The notes beneath the pieces were generated by a model. It was not told the DNA's origin, made no database searches, and saw only the letters and a list, made by a program, of their open reading frames with translations. Shown here piece by piece: positions 44,296 through 52,986 of a DNA stretch of 64,000 nucleotides. Origin of the DNA: an uncultured Lachnobacterium sp. Lineage in GTDB: Bacteria; Bacillota; Clostridia; Lachnospirales; Lachnospiraceae. Both the position numbers and the translations under genes were made by a program. The first letter of the stretch is position 1. Every line of letters begins with the position of its first letter. The stretch covers positions 1 through 64,000 of the forward strand of contig URSS01000011.1 of assembly GCA_900550545.1 (NCBI GenBank), in the 5' to 3' direction.

Positions 44296-46023
44296 ATGAA
44301 TTACAAGGAAGAATATCAGAAATGGTGTACCGATAGTTACTTTGACGAGGCTACAAAAGCTGAGCTTAAGGCAATCGAAGGGGACGAGAATGAAATCCAG
44401 GACCGCTTTTATCGTCAGCTTGAGTTCGGTACAGGTGGACTTCGTGGTGTGATCGGAGCCGGAACCAACCGTATGAATATTTATACAGTACGCCAGGCAA
44501 CACAGGGACTTGCAAATTATATTACTTCTCAGAACGGGCAGGAGAAAGGTGTGGCAATCGCTTATGATTCCCGTATCATGTCTCCAGAATTTGCAGATGA
44601 AGCAGCACTTTGTCTGAATGCGAATGGAATTAAGGCATATGTATTTGAGAGTCTTCGCCCGACACCAGAGCTTTCTTTTGCAGTACGTGAACTCGCCTGC
44701 ATCGCAGGTATTGTTATCACAGCAAGCCACAATCCGAGAGAGTATAACGGATATAAAGTATATTGGGAGGATGGTGCACAGATTACACCACCTCATGATA
44801 AGAACATCTTGGCAGAAGTCGCAAAGGTTACATCTTTTGATCAGGTTAAGACCATGGATAAAGAGGCTGCCAAAACAGCAGGACTTTATCAGGTGATCGG
44901 TTCTGAAATTGATGATAAATACATGGAACAACTGAAGAAACAGTCCATTCATCCGGAAATCATCAAAGCAGTTGCAAAAGAAATCAAGATTGTTTATACA
45001 CCACTTCACGGAACAGGAAATCTTCCGGTTCGTCGTGTGTTAAAGGAACTTGGATTTGAGAATGTATATGTTGTACCGGAACAGGAACTTCCAGATGGAA
45101 ACTTCCCGACCGTTTCTTATCCTAACCCGGAGTCTCCAAAGGCATTTGAACTTGCACTTGCTCTTGCAAAGAAAGTAGACGCCGATATTGTTCTGGCAAC
45201 GGACCCGGATGCTGACCGTCTTGGTGTATATGCAAAGGATACAAAGACAGGTAAGTATGTAAGTTTTACCGGAAATATGTCTGGAATGCTTATTGCCGAG
45301 TATATTCTTCGTGAGCGTAAAGCAAACGGAACTCTTCCGGCAAATGGCGCACTTGTTGAGACAATTGTTACAACAGATATGGCAAAAGTCATTGCAAAGG
45401 CATATGGCGTGAAGCTGATCGAGGTTCTTACCGGATTTAAGTTCATCGGTGAGCAGATCAAGTTCTTCGAACAGCAGCATACATATGAGTATGTATTTGG
45501 TCTGGAAGAAAGTTACGGATGTCTTGCAGGAACCTATGCAAGAGATAAGGACGCATGTGTTGCAGTTATGATGCTTTGTGAAGTTGCTTCCTGGTGCAAA
45601 TCAAAAGGAATTACGTTGTGGGATGCAATGGTTGATCTCTATGAGAAATATGGTTTCTACAAAGAAGGTCTTGAGACCATGACCCTTAAGGGAATGGATG
45701 GAGCAGCTCAGATTCAGGCGATGATGACAAAGATGAGAGAGAATGCACCAAAGAAGATTGGTGATCATGAAGTTCTTGCACTGCGCGATTACAAGAATGA
45801 TGTACGCACAGATCTTGCTACTGGAAAGACAGAGCCGACAGGCCTTCCAAACAGTAACGTATTATATTATGAATTAAGTGACGGTGCATGGTGCTGTGTA
45901 CGTCCATCCGGAACAGAGCCAAAGATTAAATTCTACTTTGGTGTAGTTGGTACTTCTTTGGAAGATTCTGCAGAAAAATTAGAAGCATTGAAGAACGCAA
46001 TGCTTGCATATGCAGAAAATTAA
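44296..46023 (+). CDS. Alpha-D-phosphohexomutase (phosphoglucomutase/phosphomannomutase)
   Basis: The protein has 575 residues. The catalytic phosphoserine loop is ITASHNPREYNGYKVYW near 139. Metal-binding DPDADRLGVYA near 303 and sugar-binding GLEESYGCL near 402 are intact, and the C-terminal phosphate-binding RPSGTEPKIKFYF lies near 535. It interconverts hexose 1- and 6-phosphates. In the Roseburia mannan locus such an enzyme converts the Man-1-P made by GH130 phosphorylases to Man-6-P, and the same role is inferred here. It leads the unit with GH36 and LacI. Confidence 0.92.
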   Translation: MNYKEEYQKWCTDSYFDEATKAELKAIEGDENEIQDRFYRQLEFGTGGLRGVIGAGTNRMNIYTVRQATQGLANYITSQNGQEKGVAIAYDSRIMSPEFADEAALCLNANGIKAYVFESLRPTPELSFAVRELACIAGIVITASHNPREYNGYKVYWEDGAQITPPHDKNILAEVAKVTSFDQVKTMDKEAAKTAGLYQVIGSEIDDKYMEQLKKQSIHPEIIKAVAKEIKIVYTPLHGTGNLPVRRVLKELGFENVYVVPEQELPDGNFPTVSYPNPESPKAFELALALAKKVDADIVLATDPDADRLGVYAKDTKTGKYVSFTGNMSGMLIAEYILRERKANGTLPANGALVETIVTTDMAKVIAKAYGVKLIEVLTGFKFIGEQIKFFEQQHTYEYVFGLEESYGCLAGTYARDKDACVAVMMLCEVASWCKSKGITLWDAMVDLYEKYGFYKEGLETMTLKGMDGAAQIQAMMTKMRENAPKKIGDHEVLALRDYKNDVRTDLATGKTEPTGLPNSNVLYYELSDGAWCCVRPSGTEPKIKFYFGVVGTSLEDSAEKLEALKNAMLAYAEN

Positions 46024-46056
46024 AATAGAAAAATAAAACGATAGGAGATACACTGC

Positions 46057-46791
46057 ATGCAGGATAAAAATGTACGACCGGACTTTGCAGATCTTCCGCA
46101 AGATTCACAGTTATGTCAGCCGGAGGACAAACGGACAACGCGGGAAAAATTAAAATCAATGAATCGAAAAGAGAAAGTCGCATTTATTGCAGAATATTAT
46201 GGTATTAATATTGTAGTTGCGACAGTCCTGATTTGCGTTGTAATCGGACTGGTTGTACATTTTGTATGCAAAAAGGAAAATGTATTATCTATCTATGCAG
46301 TAAATACAACACAGGGTGATTGTCCGGGAGATGAGCCGGAATTCTATGCGGATTTTCTGAAGCGTAATGGAATAGATCCGGACAAGGTAGATATTAGTAT
46401 TAGTGCAAATCTTAGTGTGTCAGCGGATGCGCAGGATTCTGCAAGTCAGACAAATATTCAGATGATACAGGCCAGACTTATGGCAAATTCGGTTGATGTA
46501 TTTTTTGCTCCGGAAGATTTTTTTACGAGCATTGGAGAGTTCGAATATCTTGCGGATTTAAAAGATTATCTTCCGGCAGATGTTCTCGAAGAATATAAGG
46601 ACGATCTGGTATATATTAAGGGGTTGGATAGTGGAAAAACTTATCCAGTAGGAATTCGGCTGAAAAATAATAAGTGGGTTAAAAAAACAGGATGGTACAA
46701 AGACGAGGTTGTAGTCGGAATTGCTGATAATGCAAAAGACGGTGATCTGGCTACTGCACTTGTTCTTGAAATACTGGGAGAAAATAAATAG
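46057..46791 (+). CDS. Single-span membrane protein of unknown function in the mannan region
   Basis: The protein has 244 residues. A charged cytosolic start (about 1-50, KRTTREKLKSMNRKEKV) precedes one span (NIVVATVLICVVIGLVVHFV, near 51-70) and an external domain of about 170 residues. That domain resembles half of a periplasmic binding-protein fold: ARLMANSVDVFFAPEDFF and LADLKDYLPADVLEEY look like sugar-binding-protein segments. It could be a tethered sensor or a decayed binding protein; this is inference. It is cotranscribed between the mutase and GH36. Confidence 0.6.
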   Translation: MQDKNVRPDFADLPQDSQLCQPEDKRTTREKLKSMNRKEKVAFIAEYYGINIVVATVLICVVIGLVVHFVCKKENVLSIYAVNTTQGDCPGDEPEFYADFLKRNGIDPDKVDISISANLSVSADAQDSASQTNIQMIQARLMANSVDVFFAPEDFFTSIGEFEYLADLKDYLPADVLEEYKDDLVYIKGLDSGKTYPVGIRLKNNKWVKKTGWYKDEVVVGIADNAKDGDLATALVLEILGENK

Positions 46792-46817
46792 TGAAGTTAA
46801 GGAGATAACAGTTTACA

Positions 46818-49007
46818 ATGGCGATAACATACAATGAGCAATTTAAAATATTTAAACTGGATACTGCAAATACAAGCTACATGATCGGAATTGTTGACGA
46901 GGAGCAGTTTGTTGGACATATTTATTATGGTGCCAAAATTCGTATGCAGGATGCTGCTTATCTGATGCGCACAGCAGAAAATCCATTGGTGCCATCGATT
47001 AACAACAGAGAACGGTGTTCATTCCTGGATACATTTCCGATGGAGTATCCGGGACATGGTGCAGGTGATTACCGCGAGGGCTGTATTCGTGTAAAAACAA
47101 AATCCGGACATTCGGTGGTAGGTTTACAGTATGAAAGCTATAAGATTCTTGATGAAAAACCAGCGTTAGAGGGACTTCCGTCCTCATTTGCAGGCAATGA
47201 AGCTTGCCAGACACTGGTACTTACCTGCAAGGATTCAATCTTAGATCTTGAAGTTGAACTGTTATACTCCGTCTTTGAAAAAGAAGATATTATTACGCGA
47301 AGTGTTCGTGTGATTAATCATAGCGCAGATCCGATATATCTGACGAAAGTATATTCAGCATGTGTCGATATGGATGATCGTGATTATGAATGGTTGACAT
47401 TGCATGGCTCATGGGCGAGAGAACGTCAGATTGAACGCAAAAAGCTTGGTTATGGAAAGCAGAGCGTAGGTTCTGTCCGTGGAGAGTCTTCACATCAGGA
47501 ACATCCGTTTATTGCATGGATGGATCCGGATACGACACAGACACAGGGCGATGTATATGCAATGCACTTTGTTTATTCTGGAAATTTTCAGGCGCAGATT
47601 GAAAAAAGCCAGTTTGAATCAATCCGTGTAACGATGGGAATCAATGCAGAAGATTTTTGCTGGAAACTTAAGCAGGGAGAATGTTTTACTGCTCCGGAAG
47701 TTGTTCTGACTTTCTCGTCGGAAGGTATGGGCAATATGACACGTAATCTGCATGATTTTTATCGTGATCATATGATTCGCAGTAAGTACACACATATGAA
47801 ACGTCCAATTTTGATTAACAACTGGGAAGCAACTTATTTTGACTTTAATACAGAAAAACTTCTCTCTATTGCAAAGAGAGCTTCGGAACTTGGCATAGAG
47901 ATGCTTGTTATGGATGATGGATGGTTTGGCCATCGTAATGATGATTCTACAAGCCTTGGAGACTGGTTTGTCAATGAAGAAAAGATTACAGGCGGATTAA
48001 AATATCTTGTAGATGAGGTAAATAAGCTTGGCCTTAAGTTTGGTATCTGGATGGAGCCGGAAATGATTTCTCCGGATTCAAAATTATATGAGCAGCATCC
48101 GGACTGGGCGATTGCAGTACCGGGACGTACAGCTACCTTATCGCGCAATCAGTATGTGTTAGACTTAAGTCGCAAGGAAGTGCGGGACTATGTATATGAT
48201 ATGATTTCCAATATTTTACATAGTGCAAATATTGAGTATGTAAAATGGGATATGAACCGTCAGTTATCGGATATGGGAAGTTATGAACTCCCAGCAGACC
48301 GTCAGGGAGAGCTGTATCACAGATATGTTCTTGGCGTTTATGAGTTGCAGGAACGTCTGATTACGGAGTTCCCGGATTTATTACTTGAAAATTGTTCCGG
48401 TGGTGGTGCACGTTTTGATCCTGGTATGTTATACTATAGTCCACAGATCTGGTGCTCGGATGATACAGATGCAGTGGAACGTTTGAAAATTCAGGAAGGT
48501 ACCGCTCTGATGTACCCGCTTTCTGCAATGGGAGCGCATATTTCGGTATGTCCGAATCATACAGTTGGAAGAAATACCCCGTTTGAGACAAGAGGAAATG
48601 TCGCATTAGCAGGTACATTTGGATATGAGCTGGATATTACAAAGATTCCAGAGAAAGACCAGGAAATGATTCCACAGCAGGTACAGATGTATCATAAATA
48701 CAACGATCTTGTGCGCGAAGGCGATTATTATCGGATAGCTTCCTATCGTGAAAATCGCGAATTCGACTGCTATCTTGTGACAGCAAAAGATAAAAGGGAA
48801 GCATTAGTTACATTTGTGCAGGTTATCGGAAGACCAAATTATCATAGCCGATGCATTCGCCTGCAGGGACTTGATCCAAAGATGGATTACCGTATCGAAG
48901 GAACAGACCATGTGTATGGAGGAGATCTTTTGATGAACGCTGGCCTTCAGGTGGAAAATCTGTGGGGAGATGCACAGAGCAAGCTATATCACCTGATTGC
49001 AGAATGA
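46818..49007 (+). CDS. GH36 alpha-galactosidase, cytosolic
   Basis: The protein has 729 residues and no signal peptide. An N-terminal beta-sandwich leads to a (beta/alpha)8 barrel with MDDGWFGHRNDD near 370, the nucleophile Asp in VKWDMNRQ near 476 and the acid/base Asp in WCSDDTDAVERL near 548. CSGGGARFDPGM is also typical. It removes alpha-1,6-galactose from galactomannan or raffinose-type oligosaccharides after import. Its placement with LacI and the mannooligosaccharide importer supports a galactomannan role. Confidence 0.94.
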   Translation: MAITYNEQFKIFKLDTANTSYMIGIVDEEQFVGHIYYGAKIRMQDAAYLMRTAENPLVPSINNRERCSFLDTFPMEYPGHGAGDYREGCIRVKTKSGHSVVGLQYESYKILDEKPALEGLPSSFAGNEACQTLVLTCKDSILDLEVELLYSVFEKEDIITRSVRVINHSADPIYLTKVYSACVDMDDRDYEWLTLHGSWARERQIERKKLGYGKQSVGSVRGESSHQEHPFIAWMDPDTTQTQGDVYAMHFVYSGNFQAQIEKSQFESIRVTMGINAEDFCWKLKQGECFTAPEVVLTFSSEGMGNMTRNLHDFYRDHMIRSKYTHMKRPILINNWEATYFDFNTEKLLSIAKRASELGIEMLVMDDGWFGHRNDDSTSLGDWFVNEEKITGGLKYLVDEVNKLGLKFGIWMEPEMISPDSKLYEQHPDWAIAVPGRTATLSRNQYVLDLSRKEVRDYVYDMISNILHSANIEYVKWDMNRQLSDMGSYELPADRQGELYHRYVLGVYELQERLITEFPDLLLENCSGGGARFDPGMLYYSPQIWCSDDTDAVERLKIQEGTALMYPLSAMGAHISVCPNHTVGRNTPFETRGNVALAGTFGYELDITKIPEKDQEMIPQQVQMYHKYNDLVREGDYYRIASYRENREFDCYLVTAKDKREALVTFVQVIGRPNYHSRCIRLQGLDPKMDYRIEGTDHVYGGDLLMNAGLQVENLWGDAQSKLYHLIAE

Positions 49008-49034
49008 TAAAATAAATGAATTGAGGAGATAAAT

Positions 49035-50054
49035 ATGGCAAAAGCAGTTAAGCTGGCCGATATTGCTGCTGTGGTAGGTGTAAGTACGGTTACCGTATCC
49101 AAAGCGCTTTCCGACCAGAAAGGTGTTAGTGAAGAGTTAAGAGAAAAAATAAAACAACTGGCAGAAGAGATGGGATATCAGCCACCTTCCGCTTCAAAAA
49201 AGCTGGCGTCTGCAAAGCAATATAATATTGGTGTTCTTGTTCAGGAAATTTATCTGGATAAGTATGCATCGTTTTACTGGTTGTTATATCAGGAATTGAC
49301 GAAAAAAGCCGTTGGGAGAGGGTGCTTTACCATTCTTGAACTGGTGAGCAGAGAAGATGCGCTTGCGGGGAACACACCGGTCATTGTGCAGGAAAAGAGA
49401 GTGGACGGAATAGTTGTCATTGGTACAATGGATAAAGACTATCTGCTTAATCTTGAGCAAAACGCAGAAGTACCGGTTGTTTACATGGATTACTATGATA
49501 ATTCCAGAGAAGTAGATACCGTAATTTCCAATAGTTTTTACGGAAGCTACATGCTGACAAATTATCTTTTTGAAATGGGACATCGCGACATTGCATATGT
49601 TGGAACTCTTTGTGCGACAAACAGTATTACAGACCGTTATCTCGGATATCTGAAATCTATTATGGAACATGGAATTGAGTTAAAACAGGAATGGATTATT
49701 CCAGATCGTGATATTCAGACCGGAACAATCGATATAGATCGTGATATTCAGCTTCCGGAACATATGCCAACGGCATTTGTGTGCAACTGTGATCTGACAG
49801 CAGGATACCTGATTAAGAAGTTACAGAAAGCAGGATATCGTATACCGGAAGACATTTCTGTCGTTGGGTTTGATAATTACCTGTATCCGGGAACCTGTGA
49901 TATCAATATCACAACATATGAAGTGGATATCTCGGAGATGGCTCGCAGAACCATCCACAAGATATTGAAAAAAATTGCAAACGAGAAATATACATCAGGT
50001 GTATTTATTGTTGATGGACATCTGGTGCACAAGGATAGTGTAGCTCGGAGATAG
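49035..50054 (+). CDS. LacI-family transcriptional regulator
   Basis: The protein has 339 residues. The helix-turn-helix and hinge are clear: VKLADIAAVVGVSTVTVSKA near 5-24, then YQPPSASKKLASAK. The periplasmic-binding-like effector domain follows (GVLVQEIYL, VDGIVVIGTM, NSFYGSYMLTNYLFEMGHRD, VVGFDN). It likely represses the adjacent mannan genes until a manno-sugar binds, by analogy with other such loci; the operator is not identified. Its 3' end overlaps the convergent AraC gene by 50 bases. Confidence 0.92.
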   Translation: MAKAVKLADIAAVVGVSTVTVSKALSDQKGVSEELREKIKQLAEEMGYQPPSASKKLASAKQYNIGVLVQEIYLDKYASFYWLLYQELTKKAVGRGCFTILELVSREDALAGNTPVIVQEKRVDGIVVIGTMDKDYLLNLEQNAEVPVVYMDYYDNSREVDTVISNSFYGSYMLTNYLFEMGHRDIAYVGTLCATNSITDRYLGYLKSIMEHGIELKQEWIIPDRDIQTGTIDIDRDIQLPEHMPTAFVCNCDLTAGYLIKKLQKAGYRIPEDISVVGFDNYLYPGTCDINITTYEVDISEMARRTIHKILKKIANEKYTSGVFIVDGHLVHKDSVARR

Positions 50055-50952
50055 ATACGGGAGCCTCCTGCTTGAAAACAAGCGGGGTGGCTCCTGTTTC
50101 TTTTTTGAAGAGATTGATAAAGTGATTGGTATTATCAATTCCGACCGAAGAGCCTACTTCGTGTATTGCCATATTGGTTGAAAGAAGAAGAACTTTTGCT
50201 TCCTGAATCCTTCGGTGATTCAGATATTGAATTGGTGATTTTCCGAAGTATTGTGAAAATTCCCGGCAAAGGCGATAACGGCTTTTGTCGAAACGGTGTT
50301 CTAAATCTTCCAAAGTGTATGGTTCTTGAAATTCGTTATCAAAAAGTTCTTTCATTTCCAGCATATATGATGGAATCTGATCACGTAAACGCGTGGAATC
50401 CGTAGCATATACGCACAATTCTGTAAATATATCATTACTCCATTTAGAAAACATAATCGTGTCAATTTCTGAGTTGTAAGGAACATGGTGCAACAGATGG
50501 CCGATACAGTCAGGAAGGCAGGAGGCTCCGGAATTGGCTTTGGAGTAAATAATATCATTAGGAAGAAGCTGGTGGTATGTATTTAATGGTGCACCACATA
50601 ATGCAGCCTGAAAAAATCGACAGCGTCCGGATTTGATATGATATTCCAGCTGATCTGTTGGGGAAAGAAAGAGCAGATGTCCGGGCTGCCCCGTATAAGT
50701 TTCACCGTCAACCAGTATTTCAACGATTCCTTCATAAATATAGAAAAAATGATAACATGGAATCGTTTGCAGGAGAAAAGCACAGGTAGAAGTAAAACTG
50801 AAGGAACCTGCAGCAATCAAGTGGATAAAGGGATCTTGGGCCATTTCCTTATTATAAGAATAGTGGCGCAACTCTTTTTGGTTATTATATAAAGTTTCTT
50901 CGTTTATATGACCAGATATACTGGTAATTTCAAAAAAATCGGCCAATCGCAT
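50005..50952 (-). CDS. AraC-family transcriptional regulator
   Basis: The protein has 315 residues. The start is the minus-strand ATG at 50952, 6 bases after GGAGG (complement of 50959-50963), rather than the longer in-frame start at 50973. The N-terminal half is a cupin-like ligand domain (FYIYEGIVEILVDGETYTGQPG). The C-terminal two-helix-turn-helix domain has YTLEDLEHRFDKSRYRLCRE and IHEVGSSVGIDNTNHFINLF. It diverges from the importer operon and converges on lacI. It probably activates the importer genes in response to a sugar; this is inferred from position. Confidence 0.9.
   Translation of the reverse strand: MRLADFFEITSISGHINEETLYNNQKELRHYSYNKEMAQDPFIHLIAAGSFSFTSTCAFLLQTIPCYHFFYIYEGIVEILVDGETYTGQPGHLLFLSPTDQLEYHIKSGRCRFFQAALCGAPLNTYHQLLPNDIIYSKANSGASCLPDCIGHLLHHVPYNSEIDTIMFSKWSNDIFTELCVYATDSTRLRDQIPSYMLEMKELFDNEFQEPYTLEDLEHRFDKSRYRLCREFSQYFGKSPIQYLNHRRIQEAKVLLLSTNMAIHEVGSSVGIDNTNHFINLFKKETGATPLVFKQEAPVSISELHYPCAPDVHQQ
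50060..50106 (+). terminator. Terminator of the LacI unit inside the AraC coding region
   Basis: GGAGCC (50060-50065) and GCTTG (50070-50074) pair with CAAGC (50079-50083) and GGCTCC (50089-50094), with an AAAA loop. TGTTTC and six T follow. The same DNA encodes the last residues of the convergent AraC regulator. Confidence 0.75.
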
Positions 50953-50994
50953 AGAAAACCTCCAAAAATGCAAAGTTTTTATATTTATATAATG

Positions 50995-51198
50995 AAATGA
51001 GGGTCAAAAGGTATTTTGCCCCTCATTTATGATTAATCAGATTACTACATGCTACGCATTCCCGTAATCTGACTCCACCTCGAAATCCGCTAATTTTCTG
51101 CGTTTCAGCAGTAAATTGCTACTTTCTCGGTGTAGTGCGGGTCACTAAGGTATACATCGAATTGCATGCAAGCATGCATCGATGATACCTTTTGACCC
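50995..51198. repeat. About 200-bp element of nested perfect and near-perfect hairpins
   Basis: The ends GGGTCAAAAGGTAT (51001-51014) and ATACCTTTTGACCC (51185-51198) are perfect inverted repeats. Local hairpins inside or at the edge: AAATGAGGG/CCCTCATTT (50995-51003, 51020-51028) enclosing CAAAA/TTTTG; CAGATTAC/GTAATCTG (51038-51045, 51064-51071); and an 18-pair stem over 51149-51189 (GGTAT, CATCGA, TGCATGC and their complements). There is no ORF. It looks like a MITE-like or other palindromic intergenic repeat, or a structured RNA. It occupies the first part of the 536-base gap between the AraC and importer genes. Confidence 0.7.
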
Positions 51199-51412
51199 TT
51201 TAATCATATAATATAGGAAAAAGGTTCTAGAAACAAGCTGATTTTTAAGTGGTTAAAATAATTTAAGTTAAAAAGTATGTTAAAAGAACGAAGAAAAGGC
51301 AATTGTCAAGGAAAAATACATGTATAAAATAACCAAAATATGGGGTAGTAAATTGTATAAAGTGAGGAAAGTGACTCTTTTTGCAAGAATAGTAGATTAA
51401 AAGCAAGAAAAG

Positions 51413-51443
51413 TTGATGATTAAATAAATAAAAAAAGTATACT
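51413..51443 (+). promoter_or_regulatory. Candidate importer-operon promoter with overlapping palindromes
   Basis: TTGATG (51413-51418) and TATACT (51438-51443) are 19 bases apart, longer than ideal. The -10 overlaps the palindrome AAGTATACTT (51435-51444) and abuts CTTAAATTAGCTTAAG (51442-51457), possible operator half-sites. The stretch from 51199 to here is AT-rich with no other clear signal. Confidence 0.35.
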
Positions 51444-51488
51444 TAAATTAGCTTAAGAAAAGCGATACATATTTAAGGAGGAAAAAAT

Positions 51489-52892
51489 ATGAAACTGAAA
51501 AGATTAGCAGCTCTTATGATGACAGGGCTCATGGCTGTATCAGTTGTAGCCTGTGGGGGTAACAACGGCAAGGACGACACTCAGAAAAAGGGTGATGCAA
51601 CAGACGGCAAGGACGGAATCATTAGTTATGCAGACCTTGATCTTGACAAAGATTGCAAGGATCTGAGTGCAGAAATCAGCTTCTTTAATAACAGAACTGA
51701 CCTTGACTCTGATGATTACAAGGGAACAAACTGGAAGCAGTATATTGAAGCTTTCAATAAGGAATTCCCAAATATCAAAGTAAACGTATTAACAAGTACA
51801 AACTATGCGGATGATGCTCTTACACATTTACAGTCTGGTGACTATGAGACAGTAATGGCTATCCCGGCAGTTGACAAGTCTGACTTATCTACATACTTCA
51901 TGTCATATGGTGACCTTGATACAATGAAGGGCCAGGTTAACTACGCAGACACATGGATGTATGATAACGAAGTATACGGTGTTCCTTCAACAGCTACAAC
52001 ACAGGGTATCGTATACAACAAGAAAGTATTTGAGGATGCTGGTGTTACAGAACTTCCAAAGACTCCAAGCGAGTTCATCGATGCATTAAAGAAGATCAAA
52101 GAGTCAAACAAAGACGTTATCCCGCTTTATACAAACTATGCAGCAGGATGGACAATGGGTGCTTGGGATGACTATATTGCAAACAATGCAACTGGTGATA
52201 CAACATACAAGAACCAGAAGTTACTTCATACAGAGAACCCATTCAAGGATTACGGCGATGAGACACATCCATACGCAGTATACAAGATCCTTTACGATGC
52301 AGTATCAGAGGGATTAACAGAAGATGACTACTCTACAACCGATTGGGAGAGCAGTAAAGCAAAACTTAACAATGGTGAGATCGGATGTATGGTACTTGGA
52401 TCTTGGGCTTACCCACAGATGGAAGCAGGCGGAGATCACGCTGAAGATGTTGGATATATGCCATTCCCAATTTCTGTAAATGGTGTTCAGTATGCATCTG
52501 CAGGACCTGATTACAGCTGGGCTATCAACACAAATGCAACAGATGATGAGAAGCAGGCTGCTTTAGTATTCGTTAAGTGGATGATGGAGAAATCTAACTA
52601 CTCTTACAACGAAGATGGACTTCCAGTTGTTGCTGGCAGCACAGATACAAAGCTTGATTTCGACGGTGTAGAATTCATCTCTGATGAACCAGCTGTTGAG
52701 GGCGAAGAAGATTTACTTTCAGAGTTAAATGCTGAGTCTGAGCTTAACATCAGCAATGGTGGAAACGATAAGATTCAGGCAATTATCGAGCATGCTGCAA
52801 AGGGTGATGAGAGCTTTGATGATATCATGGCTGAGTGGAACCAGAAATGGTCTGATGCACAGGCTGCATGTGGTGCAGAAGTTACAGAATAA
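51489..52892 (+). CDS. Sugar ABC transporter substrate-binding lipoprotein
   Basis: The protein has 467 residues. A lipoprotein signal (MKLKRLAALMMTGLMAVSVV, then the lipobox AC at residue 22) is followed by a Gly/Asp/Lys linker and a family-1 extracellular solute-binding fold (ISFFNNRTDLDSDDYKG, VPSTATTQGIVYNKKVFEDAG, MVLGSWAYPQM). It captures the oligosaccharide at the cell surface for the two permeases that follow. By position it corresponds to the mannooligosaccharide-binding protein of the Roseburia locus. No ATPase is nearby; CUT1 systems usually share an MsmK-type one. Confidence 0.92.
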   Translation: MKLKRLAALMMTGLMAVSVVACGGNNGKDDTQKKGDATDGKDGIISYADLDLDKDCKDLSAEISFFNNRTDLDSDDYKGTNWKQYIEAFNKEFPNIKVNVLTSTNYADDALTHLQSGDYETVMAIPAVDKSDLSTYFMSYGDLDTMKGQVNYADTWMYDNEVYGVPSTATTQGIVYNKKVFEDAGVTELPKTPSEFIDALKKIKESNKDVIPLYTNYAAGWTMGAWDDYIANNATGDTTYKNQKLLHTENPFKDYGDETHPYAVYKILYDAVSEGLTEDDYSTTDWESSKAKLNNGEIGCMVLGSWAYPQMEAGGDHAEDVGYMPFPISVNGVQYASAGPDYSWAINTNATDDEKQAALVFVKWMMEKSNYSYNEDGLPVVAGSTDTKLDFDGVEFISDEPAVEGEEDLLSELNAESELNISNGGNDKIQAIIEHAAKGDESFDDIMAEWNQKWSDAQAACGAEVTE

Positions 52893-52929
52893 TAGAGTCT
52901 GAAGGCTTGAGAATTTAACATGCCAACTT

Positions 52930-52959
52930 ATTGAGCCAGGATTTCTGTCCTGGCTCAAT
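52930..52959 (+). promoter_or_regulatory. Intercistronic stem-loop between binding protein and permease
   Basis: ATTGAGCCAGGA (52930-52941) pairs perfectly with TCCTGGCTCAAT (52948-52959) and has no T-tract. Such hairpins typically protect the upstream mRNA, giving more binding protein than permease. Confidence 0.65.
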
Positions 52960-52986
52960 ACATTAGAAAAAGTGGAGGAAGGCATT

